In this document: positions 10,160-20,904 of the stretch, piece by piece
Numbering within the stretch: the first letter of the stretch is position 1
How the letters are laid out: each line of letters starts with the position of its first letter
Source of the DNA: Piromyces finnis
Lineage: Eukaryota > Neocallimastigomycota > Neocallimastigomycetes > Neocallimastigales > Neocallimastigaceae
Assembly: GCA_002104945.1 (NCBI GenBank)
Contig: MCFH01000132.1
Location: 1 to 30,730 of the forward strand
Length of the DNA: 30,730 bases
Reading direction: 5' to 3'
The notes under the pieces: generated by a model
Database searches by the model: none
The model's input: the letters and a program-made list of their open reading frames with translations, nothing else
What the model was told of the DNA's origin: nothing
Made by a program: the position numbers and the translations under genes

Positions 10160-10490
10160 TCTGAAAGGCACAACTATAAGTCAAGATGAAGAGTTTCATT
10201 CATATTCAGAATCATTATAGATAATTTCTCTCCTGTATATCAGATCATATACTAATCCCTATTAATTTTAAATCTATTCCTATGGATGATTTTTCTAATG
10301 ACTTTAAGGTTCCTAAGAAAATTCTGAAATAGAATAGATTGAATAAAATATATTGAGGAAAAGGAATCGATACACAGTCCTAATAAATCCCACATACTTT
10401 CATCAAAACTCAATGATCCTGTTATTTCAACAGATGAACTTTCCAAAGAATTTACTTCAGCTGCTCTTTCAATTGAAGATGTATTAAATA
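10160..10490 (+). pseudogene. LINE endonuclease fragment
   Basis: In broken frames the plus strand reads VKMKSFIHIQNHYR, FLSCISDHILI, IPMDDFSNDFKVPKKILK, then LNDPVISTDELSKEFTSAAL. This is colinear with the minus-strand LINE at 15734-16080 (SKMKDLIHSGSFIDDFYPV, DHKPLLI, IPMNDFSNDFNVPMKILK, LNDPNVSTDELSNEFTSSAF). SDH is the C-terminal catalytic motif of APE-type endonucleases of non-LTR retrotransposons. Stops and frameshifts are present and both flanks of the element are missing. Its 5' side directly touches the (TAATAG)n array. It is in the opposite orientation to the larger LINE copy. Confidence 0.75.
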
Positions 10491-10659
10491 TTGTGTATTT
10501 ATATGTTTTTCCTGCTAATATAAAATAAAATTTTTCGTTATTATTTTTCTCACTTTTATCTTCATATGATATAAATAAAGCTTTATTAAAAAAAATGAAA
10601 ACTAAAATAATTATCAATTTTTTTTTAATTAAATAGATTTCATAATATCTGTTTTTCAT
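10491..10659 (-). pseudogene. Possible N-terminal fragment with hydrophobic leader
   Basis: A minus-strand frame opens at ATG 10657-10659 with MKNRYYEIYLIKKKLIIILV and then FIFFNKALFISYEDKSEKNN, a basic start followed by a hydrophobic core like a signal peptide or anchor. It goes on to KFYFILAGKTYKYTIFNTSS. Below about 10490 the same frame is only the antisense of the LINE fragment. If real, it is the truncated 5' end of a secreted or membrane protein; chance in AT-rich DNA is quite possible. Confidence 0.2.
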
Positions 10660-10924
10660 GGAAAAGCTGAATTTTTTTAAATAATTTTACATTTATACTA
10701 ATTATAAAATTATTATCTATATGTCCATAATTATAATGATTTAAAAAATTTCATAATAATTATTAATAACATCACTATTAATATTTTGTTAAAGTATAAC
10801 TTTCTTTTTGTTTTTAAATTAAAAGTGAAGGTCGTTATTATTTCTAACTAAACTTCTAATAAATATTAATGATAATTAAACCTTAATCATGTTTAATGAT
10901 TTATAATATAATTTATGTAATATC

Positions 10925-11345
10925 AAGTTAAATAATTGGTGTTAATAAAATATAATAAATATGTCTTATTTAAAATTGTAGGATATTTTAAATATATTTT
11001 ACTTTTCATGAAAATTCAATATTTTTACTATTTGTTACATAAATCTATTTTTTTATAGAGTATGCAAATAATTGATAAAATTTTATAAAAAAATGATAAA
11101 ACTTTAAAATAATTTTATGGCTATTTTTTCCTATAAGAAAAGTATTCAAATGGAATGTAAAAAAAAAAGTGAAAAAAATTTGAAAAAATTAAAACTTCAA
11201 AATTAAAAGCATGAATTCAATTCTTTATTAATATTTCAATTACTCTTTATAAAATGACTTTATTAATATTTATTTTCTTGATAAAATAATATCAAAACGT
11301 TGAGTTATATCATGTGTATATCATTAAAATAATACTTTTTTATTA
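10925..11345. repeat. Interspersed AT-rich repeat, copy a
   Basis: This left part of the duplicated block also occurs as a separate copy at 18455-18965, and in the second block at 20120-20530. Shared features in order: AAAATATAATAAATAT-like start, a poly-A tract after AAGAAAA.TATT, TTTCAATTA near the middle, and a shared end GTATATCATTAAAATAATA. It is non-coding. The three copies have the same orientation. Confidence 0.55.
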
Positions 11346-11790
11346 ATTTATGATATTTATACATATTATATAATAATTAAATTAATAAGCTTTTTCAATT
11401 TTTATAATTTCTTTTTATTTAAACTTTTTTCAAGTAAAATTTTAAAAAATATTGAAATTTTTTGAAAAATTTTCAAAGTTTGAATTTTTCATTAAATTTT
11501 TTAATTAATTAATTAATTAATTAATTATTCATCGTCCATTTAAAAAAATTTGATCTGAAAAAAAAATGCATTTGAACATTGACACAAAAAAACTTAAACT
11601 TTTTTTTAAAATTTTTACACTTAAGGAAATACTTTATTTTTTATAATTATTTTTTATTATATTTTATTTATTTTTTATTTATATTTTATTCTTAAAAATG
11701 AATTATTACATGTTTTTTTTTATAAATATAAATAATAAAAATATATAAAACAAAAACTAAAAAGAAAAAAGAATAAAAAATAATTATTAT

Positions 11791-13443
11791 TTATACATTA
11801 AAAATCCATTGATCATGATCAATATATCTATTAAAATATTTAAGAAATTCATGGTTTTTTATTGTTGTAGATAATATGTAAGTATTTTTATCATCTCCTC
11901 CTGCTTTTTTTAATTCTTTTAAAATATATTTTACCTTTTGTTCTGATGATCTTTTATCAATAACAAAGAGATTTTCAATAATTTTATAGTTGTCGTTCTT
12001 CAAGGCGAAAGTATACCATTCATCTTGAAAATCGTTGTAATGAAGAAATTCCTTTACCAATAATAAAAATGTTTTATTCTTCTTTTCTTTTATTAATAAT
12101 TTTAATATATATTGAGGTATATTTAACTTTTCAATTTTTTTAAATTTATTTTTTAATATTTCAATAATGTAATCGAAATTTTCATACGAAAAGTTTTTTT
12201 GATGAATTAAAAATTGTATCACATTGTTGAAGGAATTGTCCTTATCCAAAAATCTATAATTAATATCCGCACCTTTAGAAATAAGAAAGGTGCACACATC
12301 TCTTCTATTTATTAATAATGTATAAATGACTAAAGGTACTGATTCATTAATTAATGAATTTGGAATCTCATAATTGAAATTGGTGTATGAGAATAAGCTT
12401 ATTATTTTTTTAAGTGAATCAATAGAAAATCCTGAAGTAATACAATTTGTTAATACGTCATAATCTGAAGAGTTTATATCGCTTATTAATATTTCATTTT
12501 CTTGATAAAAATAAAATATTCTTTCCATATTTCCGTTCTTTATGAATTGACTTAATTCCATTCTTTTCTTAATCAAAATTTTATTCAAATATCTGTTAAG
12601 ATGATTAATATCTAATATATTATTTAAGAAAATATTTTTATACTTATAGTTAATTATGAATTCATATAATTTAAGGGAGAATCCAGGATATATTATATCA
12701 TTATTATTATCCATTATGAATTCAATTTTTTCTCTAATTGAACTTGGAATATCATAACATGAAAAAAATTTTAATTGATCAAATGAACTACAATAAATAC
12801 ACCTATAGTACCATTGATATGGTACATCAAAATTTCTTTCATTAATAATTATTTTATCAAATTGATCTTTCGATATGCTTTTTTTTGATTGGTATATTTT
12901 AAGTAATTTAATAACAAAGTTTTTATCGCACTTATATTTGATATATTTGGATGCTAAATTGAAGTTAAAACTATAATCGTAAATATAATCTTTAATCTCC
13001 ATTATATTCCAATTTTTGTTTAAAAGATATGAAAGAACTTTTGTGGTAAGTAAATTTTTTTCAATTAATAATTTGACTATATTAATATTGTGTTGAGTAA
13101 AATTAATATCGCCCCCTTTGCTGATAATGAAATCTGCAATTTTAAAATGATTGTTAGCAATTGCAGAGTATAATGGGGACTTTATTTCACCATTTTTGAA
13201 AATGATGAACTTGTTAAGCGGATAATTCTTTTTTTCAATTAATAAATCTAAATATGCAATTGGAACATTGTATTCAATTGCAGAAATGACCTCATCAAAA
13301 TCTTTTTCCTCAATTAAATGGTTTGGTTGAATCATTTCATTTGATACTTCTATATCCTCAAATAACTCTACATCTGAAGTGTAAGAATTATTTGACAAGA
13401 TCATTGTTGAAGTTTCAGTACTATCAATTTCAAAAGATGACAT
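11791..13443 (-). CDS. Divergent ankyrin-repeat-like protein, 550 aa, intact
   Basis: This is the only long undamaged gene in the window. It starts at ATG 13441-13443 behind an A-rich tract (AAAAAAATGTC) and ends at TAA 11791-11793. There is no signal peptide or membrane segment, so it is probably intracellular. Ankyrin-like units are visible at residues about 87-114 (SPLYSAIANNHFKIADFII, then SKGGDIN) and about 369-396 (LVIYTLLINRRDVCTFLISK, then GADINY). Between them are long helical stretches and a conserved WYYRCIYCSSF segment (about 211-221). The C-terminus ends DHDQWIFNV. A paralogue lies at 21244-22892 and looser relatives at 1-1296 and 17436-17560, so this is a locally expanded family. 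A protein-binding role is inferred from the fold only; partners are unknown. Confidence 0.85.
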   Translation of the reverse strand: MSSFEIDSTETSTMILSNNSYTSDVELFEDIEVSNEMIQPNHLIEEKDFDEVISAIEYNVPIAYLDLLIEKKNYPLNKFIIFKNGEIKSPLYSAIANNHFKIADFIISKGGDINFTQHNINIVKLLIEKNLLTTKVLSYLLNKNWNIMEIKDYIYDYSFNFNLASKYIKYKCDKNFVIKLLKIYQSKKSISKDQFDKIIINERNFDVPYQWYYRCIYCSSFDQLKFFSCYDIPSSIREKIEFIMDNNNDIIYPGFSLKLYEFIINYKYKNIFLNNILDINHLNRYLNKILIKKRMELSQFIKNGNMERIFYFYQENEILISDINSSDYDVLTNCITSGFSIDSLKKIISLFSYTNFNYEIPNSLINESVPLVIYTLLINRRDVCTFLISKGADINYRFLDKDNSFNNVIQFLIHQKNFSYENFDYIIEILKNKFKKIEKLNIPQYILKLLIKEKKNKTFLLLVKEFLHYNDFQDEWYTFALKNDNYKIIENLFVIDKRSSEQKVKYILKELKKAGGDDKNTYILSTTIKNHEFLKYFNRYIDHDQWIFNV

Positions 13444-14807
13444 TTTTTTTATAATTTAAACGATTTTTATTGTGCTTACGTGTTTTTTAAAAATAATAAT
13501 TTATTTTGTTAAATTGTAAAAACAAGACAATAAATTTAAAAAATAAAAATGATAACAATATAATTATATTTACAATAAATAACATTTTAAACTTTTTTTA
13601 ATAATTAATATTCATTGATTTAAAATGATTCGTTAATTAAAATATCCTCAATAAATAAAGTTATACTTTCTTTTTTCTTATCTCTTTACAGTTTTAATTT
13701 TATTTTTTATTTTTAATATTATTATAAGTTATTTAATTAATATTATAATATATAAATATTAGATATTAGATATTATATATTAGGTTTTTTTAAGATATCA
13801 CATTTTTAAATGGATCAACCATTTTTAAGATTTAAATAAAAAAAAAACTATTTTTTCAATTCAAAGATCATATTAATTAATTTTTTTTTAATATTTAAAA
13901 AATATTTTAAAAAAACTTTTATAAAATATGATAATAAATTTCAATAATAATTACCTATTATTTAAACTTATTATTTATTTTAATATTATATTTTTTTTTA
14001 TTAATATAAAATTATGAACTTTTTTTTTATTATAATAATCCCCTTTCATTTGTAGTTTCAAAAAATTTCAAGGGATAATATTCCAACCTACTTGAAATAT
14101 ATTTATTATTATCCATAATAATATGGTAAATATTAATTTCATTCAAAATATAATTTGCTTTTTATCATAAACATCTATATAAATTCAATGTATCTTTATC
14201 GTCAGTATTTTTTTTAACATTCTATTTAATTCATATGAATTATGAATTCATAAATATAATATATTAATTGTTTATTACGCATTGATACATTGTTATAATT
14301 TAGTTAATATTTAAAAAAAAAATAAAAGTGAATCTCAGTTTATTTATTTTTAAAAAAATTTATGACTTAAACAACAAAAACTAATTGTAATCTTAGGTAG
14401 AATAATAATATTTTAAAAGAAATAACGGTTTCCTCTATTTCTATATGTAATTCGATAGATTCTGAAAATCTATCAACAGGAAAAAATTTTTATCCCATAT
14501 TTTAATGTTTTATTTCTCTACATTTTTTACTATCCTCTTTTATAGGCATTTTAATATTAATTATTATAAATTTAAAATCTTTAGTTTTATCAATGAATTA
14601 AAAATATTCAAATATAGTTATTTAGTATATATTAGATAATGTTGAACTAATATCTGTTGATAATATATTTATATAATTTTTTTTTTTTTTTTTTTTTTTT
14701 TTTGAATATTAATAATAAAGATATGTAATTTTTATTTATTAATAGCTTTAATTTAATTAAATTACATTATATATAAAAAATTAAATAATAAAATATATAA
14801 GAATTTT
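13444..14807. other. Upstream region of the ankyrin gene, conserved in the duplicate
   Basis: This is non-coding DNA upstream of the 550-aa gene. The first 230 bp matches 22893-23110 closely (ATTTTTATTGTGCTT, ACAATAAATAACAT, ATGATTCGTTAATTAAAATA), so the promoter region was duplicated with the gene. Around 14040-14110 the sequence matches 23545-23612 on the opposite strand. A T run of about 25 lies at 14679-14703. Confidence 0.6.
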
Positions 14808-17130
14808 TTGGATTGAAATGAAAAGACTGACACTTTCTTCCCTTTTACGAAATCTAAATTGTTTGTCTAATGAAATTATTTTTAAGACCATATTTTAAAA
14901 TTCTAGTGGTGGCAATTTTCGAGATCAACTTAATACCATTATTGATAAGTGATATGTCTTGGTAATTATCACAATCTGTCAAGTCTTCCTTCTTAGGAAT
15001 AGAAACAATATTGGATTCATAAATTATTCATAAATTATCCATCCCAAATACGGTTGAATAAAATTTAAACCATTAGTATCAATATCTGAAGTGACATTAT
15101 CAGAAGAATTATTATTTGTAACATTATTAGAATCATTATTTGAAGAAATTTATACCTTGTAAAAATTAATTGGAACACCATCCAAACCCGATGCTTTATA
15201 ATTAGGAGTAGAGAGGATAGCTGACTTGACTTTATTAATACTAATATCTTGGCTGATATTCCATTTATCAAACATAGAGAGTGAAAAACGCTTATTTATT
15301 GATTCTTCATACCAATGCTCCAAATCAAGACTTACACCATTTGGATCAGATGCAAGATTTTCGAAATAGTCATGTTAAACCTCTAGTTGTTCTTTCGTAA
15401 CAACAACTAAATCTCCACTTTTATTTTTAGTTGGTTGAGCAGTAAAGAAAGTATCTTTTCCAAATTTTGCAGTTTTCTTGATCCATTTCCAGGCCTTCTT
15501 TGGATTATGCCTTTTTATATACTCACATCCTTTTTTAATCCAATTAAGTTCCTATAATTATTACATCTTTTGTGAATGTAATTGATGAGCTTAGGGTAGA
15601 TTTTAATCCTTTTAATAAATTCTTCTATACCATAAACTCTTTCTTTTTTAAATTTCCTATACAGCTTCATTTTGATTTTTTGGAGATTAAAAATTTGTTG
15701 TGAAATATGAAATGAAGATTTTATAACATTATTTTATAAAATAATACTGAGCTCATCTGCAATTGAAAAAGCAGATGAAGTAAACTCATTGGAAAGTTCA
15801 TCTGTAGAAACATTAGGATCGTTGAGTTTTGCTGAAAGTATTTGGAATTTATTATGACTGAGAATAGATTCCTTTTCTTCAAAACATTTTAATCTATTCC
15901 ATTTCAGAATTTTCATAGGAACATTAAAGTCATTAGAAAAATCATTCATAGGAATAATTTTATCATTAATAAGGAGTGGCTTATGATCTTATACAGGATA
16001 AAAATCATCTATAAATGATCCTGAGTGAATAAGATCTTTCATCTTCGAATTGACATGAGCATAATCAATGTCGGGTGATTGATTACTTCAAGTCCAAGAG
16101 ATAGAAGAATCTTTAAGTGGAAGTACTTCTCAATCTCCTAATTCATTAGATGATAACCAGTTGGATAATTTTACTTTAGACATATTAAAATCACCAACAA
16201 GAATCAATGGATGATATGAATGAAATTGAAACCACAAGCGTACTTCTAACTTTGTATGATCAACATAGATGTAGTAATGACAATGAGGCATATAAAAATA
16301 TCCAATCGAGCATTTGAATCTATTCCAAAGGCTAAAAGTATAAATAGAAATAATATACTTTTCTGAGTAGTTTTCAAGTGAGGCTTGTCACGAATTGTAA
16401 ATACCTAAATATAAACTTCTCATGCTGGCCACTGATTCATCGGTTTTCTTGAACATGTGTCTATGGTTTCGTAAAGTAACACGACAAGAATACTCTGTAT
16501 TCGATCCATAATCATTATCAGTTTCTTGAAAACATAAAAATAATAGTTTAAAAATAGTTGTGAAATAACTAATACTATATCTTTTTTCGTGATTCCACCC
16601 ATTGGTATTCTAACTAGGACAAAACAAAAAGTTATTAGGCTTGTTGGATGAGAAAGAATTGTTGCTATTATTATTATTATAGTCATCATTATTAATGAAT
16701 GATGCAACAGAGGAATTAGTTGAACTATTATTAGATGGCTGTGTAACTGAAGAACTATCAACTATTGAACTGTTATCGGAGTTGATTGAACTATCAGAAA
16801 TAACTGTTGAATGTTGAGGCTGAAACTGTGTTTGTTGTAGTTCTGGAATATCTTCATGTTGAAAATCCTGTTGCAGATCTTGTTGAAGTTGGATTTGATT
16901 AGATTGATGATATGAATATTAATAAGATTGTTGAATTGACTGTTGAATTGTTTGTTGATGTTCATTAAAAACTAAAAATTTATGTTTGAGTGAAGAAAAA
17001 AAATGCATTTGTGATTCCTTCTACTACGAGCTGAAAAGGAAATTGAAGCAATGGAAAGTTTCTTTCTTAAGATGTGTAAGATTTTATTCCAGTCTTTCGT
17101 TGAACCATGAACCTTGACTAAAAAAAGTGA
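14808..17130 (-). pseudogene. 3'-truncated LINE: Gln/Ser-rich N-terminus, APE endonuclease, start of RT
   Basis: Read from 17130 downward in broken frames: FLVKVHGSTKDWNKILHILR; a Gln-rich stretch (QIQLQQDLQQDFQ, 16970-16850); a Ser/Asn-rich linker; and an endonuclease with LLFLCFQETD (the catalytic E motif LC.QET), LILVGDFNMS (GDFN), SPDIDYAHV and DHKPLL (final D-H). After it come a basic linker, HNPKKAWKWIKK, NYKASGLDGVPINFYK (the KAPGPDGIPNEFYK region before RT), and SIPKKEDLTDCDNYQDISLI with GIKLISKIATTRI and FRKREESVSLFISI, which are RT blocks 1 to 2a. It stops at 14808 before the catalytic Y/F-A-D-D, so the 3' part is missing. Several stops and shifts (for example 15374, 15990, 16090) make it dead. 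L1/Tx1-like organisation is inferred. Confidence 0.85.
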
Positions 17131-17435
17131 TCATTGAAATTCTTATATTGATATTTATTCCATACTTGAATAATATTTTTAGAATTTCTTTATTTCTAAG
17201 TCAAAAAAGTTATATGTAATTAAGTTATTGTTTCATTTTTATTTACACTGACGATTTTTAAATATTTCATTGCATATTTTAAAATATATTAAAATTGAGA
17301 ATAGAATTGGATTTATGTTTTGTTTTGCTTTGTTTTTTTTTTTTTTTTTTTTTTTTTACTAATATTAATTTAAAATCTCGCTTTAATACTTCCTATTATA
17401 TTATTATAATAAAACCATTATCCTATTTAAAATAT
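17131..17435. other. Intergenic DNA with a 26-base T run
   Basis: No coding frame is supported. A T run fills about 17334-17359, preceded by TTTGTTTTGCTTTG. It lies on the 5' side of the LINE, so it is not that element's poly-A tail. Confidence 0.5.
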
Positions 17436-17560
17436 TTCACAAATTCATAATCTCTTTCACATTCATAATTTTCAAATAGTTCTTTCAATATGCTTTTCAA
17501 TATTTTTTTTTCCTTTTGAATTAATAAACAGTTTAATAACTTTAAATCTTAAGAATTAAA
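17436..17560 (-). pseudogene. C-terminal fragment of an ankyrin-family gene
   Basis: An open stretch of about 41 codons on the minus strand reads DLKLLNCLLIQKEKKILKSI, then LKELFENYECERDYEFVKYF, then Lys and a stop. It can be lined up with the end of the 550-aa ankyrin protein (NYKIIENLFV...VKYILKEL...NHEFLKYF). Stops precede it, so only the 3' end survives. Similarity is by eye and modest. Confidence 0.4.
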
Positions 17561-18018
17561 ATATCTCTATTTATACAAATCATATATATTTAGATTGTAT
17601 TACTATTGTATATTTTTCATTTTTATAATAATCATTGTTCATTTCTATCTATATATATTATGTTTTATAACATGAGTTATATTAATATTATCATTTCATT
17701 ATAAAATTGAAAAAGATAAAATGATATTTATCCCATTTATATTTATATAAAAAGACCATTTTTACAATGTTCAAATTCTTTTCTTAACAAAAAAAAAAAA
17801 AATGAAAATTTATTTATAATTAAATTTTATAAAACATTTTGCCACCAATCATATTTTAATATAAAAATATTTTTTCAATGAATGTAAGCATATAAATATG
17901 TTTATATAGCTTATAATTTAAAGCAATCTAAATTAATAAATAAATTACAACTACATTTACATAAAAAAATTTAAATTAAGTGTTAATTATGTTAATTATT
18001 GAAGAAAAAACAAAAAAG
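17561..18018. other. AT-rich intergenic DNA
   Basis: Nothing is recognisable apart from short A and T tracts (an A14 tract near 17790). It ends at the trinucleotide array. Confidence 0.5.
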
Positions 18019-18445
<427 letters not shown>

Positions 18446-18454
18446 TATAATGAA

Positions 18455-18965
18455 TAAAAATAAAATATAAGTGAAAAAAGAATTATAAGAATAAAAGGAT
18501 TAAAAGTTCATTTTAATTTTTCATATAAATTCCATTATATTACTATATATTATATGTTAAATAAATATTTTTCTTTTTGGGTTTATATAAGTAATTCGAA
18601 ATATTTTATAAAAGAAATTTTAATAAAATTCTTGAATAATTTTTGGCTAATCTTTACTATGTCTTGTATAACTTCTGGTTAAGGTCATTTTTTGCCTGGC
18701 TAAAAAGTGTGGCTAATTCTTCAAATTATCTAGGATAATTACTACATCATCAAGAAAAATATTTAATTGGAATGGACAAAAAAAAAATAAAATTTTAAAA
18801 TCTCATAATTGAATAATTAAAAATATATCTTTAGTTTTCTATTAACATTTCAATTATACTTTTAAAAATAAATTTTCAAAATTTTTATTAAGAAAATAAT
18901 AATAATAAACTTATGTGATATATCATGGGTATATCATTAAAATAATAGATAATAGTTTTTATAAG
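18455..18965. repeat. Interspersed AT-rich repeat, copy b, with an insertion
   Basis: It is colinear with 20120-20530 and 10925-11345: AATTCGAAATATTTTA near 18592 matches ATTTCGAAATATTTTA near 20250, and the end GGGTATATCATTAAAATAAT (about 18927-18946) matches both other copies. A GC-richer segment of about 105 bp at 18645-18752 is absent from the other two copies. Confidence 0.55.
18645..18755 (-). pseudogene. Possible reverse transcriptase scrap
   Basis: The minus strand reads FLDDVVIILDNLKN, and after a one-base shift EELATLFSQAKNDLNQKLYK. The DDVVI followed by a helix resembles the Y/F-x-D-D catalytic turn of a reverse transcriptase and the helix after it. It occupies the segment that is unique to this repeat copy. 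It is too short for a family call, and chance cannot be excluded. Confidence 0.3.
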
Positions 18966-20040
18966 AAATATTAGTGACCATCAAAGTGACCACTGATATT
19001 ACAATGGAAACCATATATTCATGTTTGTATTTATTGGTTATTATACAGTAAATAGCCTTATGTTAATGATTATTAATTAAATAATAAGTTTATTTTATTT
19101 ATCTATTCAAGTGGTAGAAAAAGTAAACTATTTTAGTTAAATAGTCAATAGTAAAAAAACATTGAAATACTTTAGCGTTAGTATTAATGTATTTTAATAA
19201 TTATAATAATAAAAGAAATAATTATAAATAATTAGTTTTACAAATTTAGTTCATACTAAATATTTTTTAATATTTATTTTTATGTACTTAAATCCAGGGG
19301 TTAAATAATAAAATTTTTTTTTCATATTTTTTTTAAAAAATTTTTAAAATTAAAAAATTTGGAGACTTTCTAAATTATTTATATTTTAAATAAAATTAAC
19401 ATTTATTTACATATTCATTTATAAATTTATTTATATATTAATTAATTTATTCAATAATATAGCAGTAGATTTATTCATTCATTTATCTATTAATTAATTG
19501 GTTTTTTCATTAAATTATTCATTTATTCATTTATTAATAATCTCATCCATTAATATATATTATGTATTAATTGATCATTTGCTAATTTATATATTAATTA
19601 ATTAGTTTATTCATTTATTTATATAAAATTTGATTGGTTCTTATATTAATTTATTTAATTAATAATATATTTATTCATTTATATATTTATTTAATTATTA
19701 ATTGTTTTATTCATTTATATATCAATTGATTTATTCATTTATTTAATAATTTTGAAATAATTAAAATTTTAACTTTTCCACATGGCAAATAAAATTTTAT
19801 CTTTTTAAAAATGTAAAAAATTTACCTATATTTATCAATACATAATAAAATATATGTTTAATTATTAAATAGTAGGTCATGGTTCTATAGTACTATGCTA
19901 GTATGTATATGTAGTTAATAATTTAAAGTTAACTCAAAATTTACATTAATAATATATAATCTCTATCTATATTCCTATCAAAAATATTATAATATTAAAT
20001 TTTAATAGGTATTAAAAAAAAAAAATACATTAATTATTAC
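18966..20040. other. AT-rich intergenic DNA
   Basis: No coding frame is seen. It contains the cryptic simple repeat at 19375-19750, annotated separately. The remainder shows no recognisable gene or structural RNA. Confidence 0.5.
19375..19750. repeat. Cryptic simple repeat built on ATTCATTT / ATTAATTA
   Basis: This stretch is a scrambled mix of TTTATTCATTTAT and ATTAATTAATT words (for example near 19475, 19520, 19607, 19670, 19710 and 19730). It has no fixed period but almost no other vocabulary. It looks like an old slippage-derived array that has decayed. Confidence 0.6.
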
Positions 20041-20072
20041 CATCATGACCATCATGACCATCATCATCATCA

Positions 20073-20114
<42 letters not shown>

Positions 20115-20119
20115 TATTA
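20041..20119. repeat. Graded microsatellite (CATGAC, then CAT, then TTA)
   Basis: CATCATGACCATCATGACC passes into (CAT)n and then (TTA)n. The gradient suggests successive point changes fixed by slippage. The interspersed repeat and duplicated block copy 2 start directly after it, just as copy b starts after the array at 18019. Confidence 0.85.
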
Positions 20120-20530
20120 TTCAGTATAAAGTTAAAATAAAATATAATAAATATAATGGATTTATCTTATTTAAATAGTAATATACACTCCATTTTCATT
20201 TTATATATAAATTCAATTTTTTAACTTTTTATTATTTTAGAATTTATATAAATATTTCGAAATATTTTAAAAAGAAACAAAAATAAAATTCGTAATTTTT
20301 ACCATAAAGAAAATATTTCAATAAGAAATAAAAGAAAAAAAATGAATTATAGTTGTATAAAATAAAAATTGAAAAAAAAATATATCTTTAATTATTTATT
20401 ATTACTTTGATTATTCTTTAAAAACATATTTTTAATATTATTTTATTAAGTAAATGAGTAATAATAAAATTGTGAGCTATCTTGTGGTAAATCATTAAAA
20501 TAATAGATTATAATTTATCTCTATGTGATT
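20120..20530. repeat. Interspersed AT-rich repeat, copy c
   Basis: This is the third copy of the unit described at 10925 and 18455, ending with AAATCATTAAAATAATAG (about 20491-20508). It is non-coding. Confidence 0.55.
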
Positions 20531-20747
20531 AGGTTAAGTGATTTAATTATAATTATTTTTCAAATTATAGTTTTATTAACTTAAATAATGTATTAATTAA
20601 AAATTAATTATATTTTTATATATGTATATATATTTTAATTTCTAGAATATATGTAAAATTGAACTATTAAGAATATTTTAATGTAATATCATAATTATAT
20701 TTAATTTCTATATTTAACTAATTTGACAATAGTATTACTAAAATTAA

Positions 20748-20904
20748 AATCATGAATATAACAAATAATAGCTCTTTTCTATACTTCAATAAAAAAATGA
20801 ATTATTAGTATATAATTAGAAAATTATATTAAAGTATAGAAAAGAACTATTATTTGTTAATATTCATGATTTTTTCTAATTATATACTAATAATTCATTT
20901 TTTT
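20748..20904. repeat. Two interlocked inverted repeats (A B A' B')
   Basis: A (20748-20790) is inverted at 20827-20871 with two mismatches and one extra base. B (20791-20823, 33 bp) is inverted perfectly at 20872-20904. The order A-B-A'-B' means the two hairpins exclude each other. The unit is absent from the corresponding place in duplication copy 1. Confidence 0.9.

Larger units (their letters stand above)
10925..14807. repeat. Segmental duplication block, copy 1
   Basis: This block is colinear with 20120-23865. Matching anchors include AAATATAATAAATAT near the left end, ATATCATTAAAATAAT (11318-11335), TTATTCATCGTCCATTTAAA (near 11525), the whole ankyrin-like gene, GATTCGTTAATTAAAATATC (near 13627), AAATGGATCAACCATTTTTA (near 13807) and GTTATTTAGTATATAT (near 14618). 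The block thus carries the gene, its downstream region and about 1.3 kb upstream. It ends where the truncated LINE begins at 14808. A short internal part is inverted relative to copy 2. Confidence 0.8.

Noticed and set aside
9120-10199. Open frames of 330-359 codons on the minus strand (Ile-Thr, Leu and Tyr runs)
   Set aside because: They are translations of the (TAATAG)n array, which has no stop on that strand; there is no non-repetitive coding sequence.
14679-14703. T run as poly-A tail of the LINE
   Set aside because: About 100 bp between the LINE end and the T run match the duplicated block and not a LINE 3' region.
15065-15271. 68-codon minus-strand frame
   Set aside because: It is an out-of-frame shadow of the LINE region containing NYKASGLDGVPINFYK.
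16420-16965. Minus-strand frames at 16420-16761 and 16762-16965
   Set aside because: They are out-of-frame readings of the LINE; the correct frames give the Gln/Ser-rich region and the FQETD endonuclease motif.
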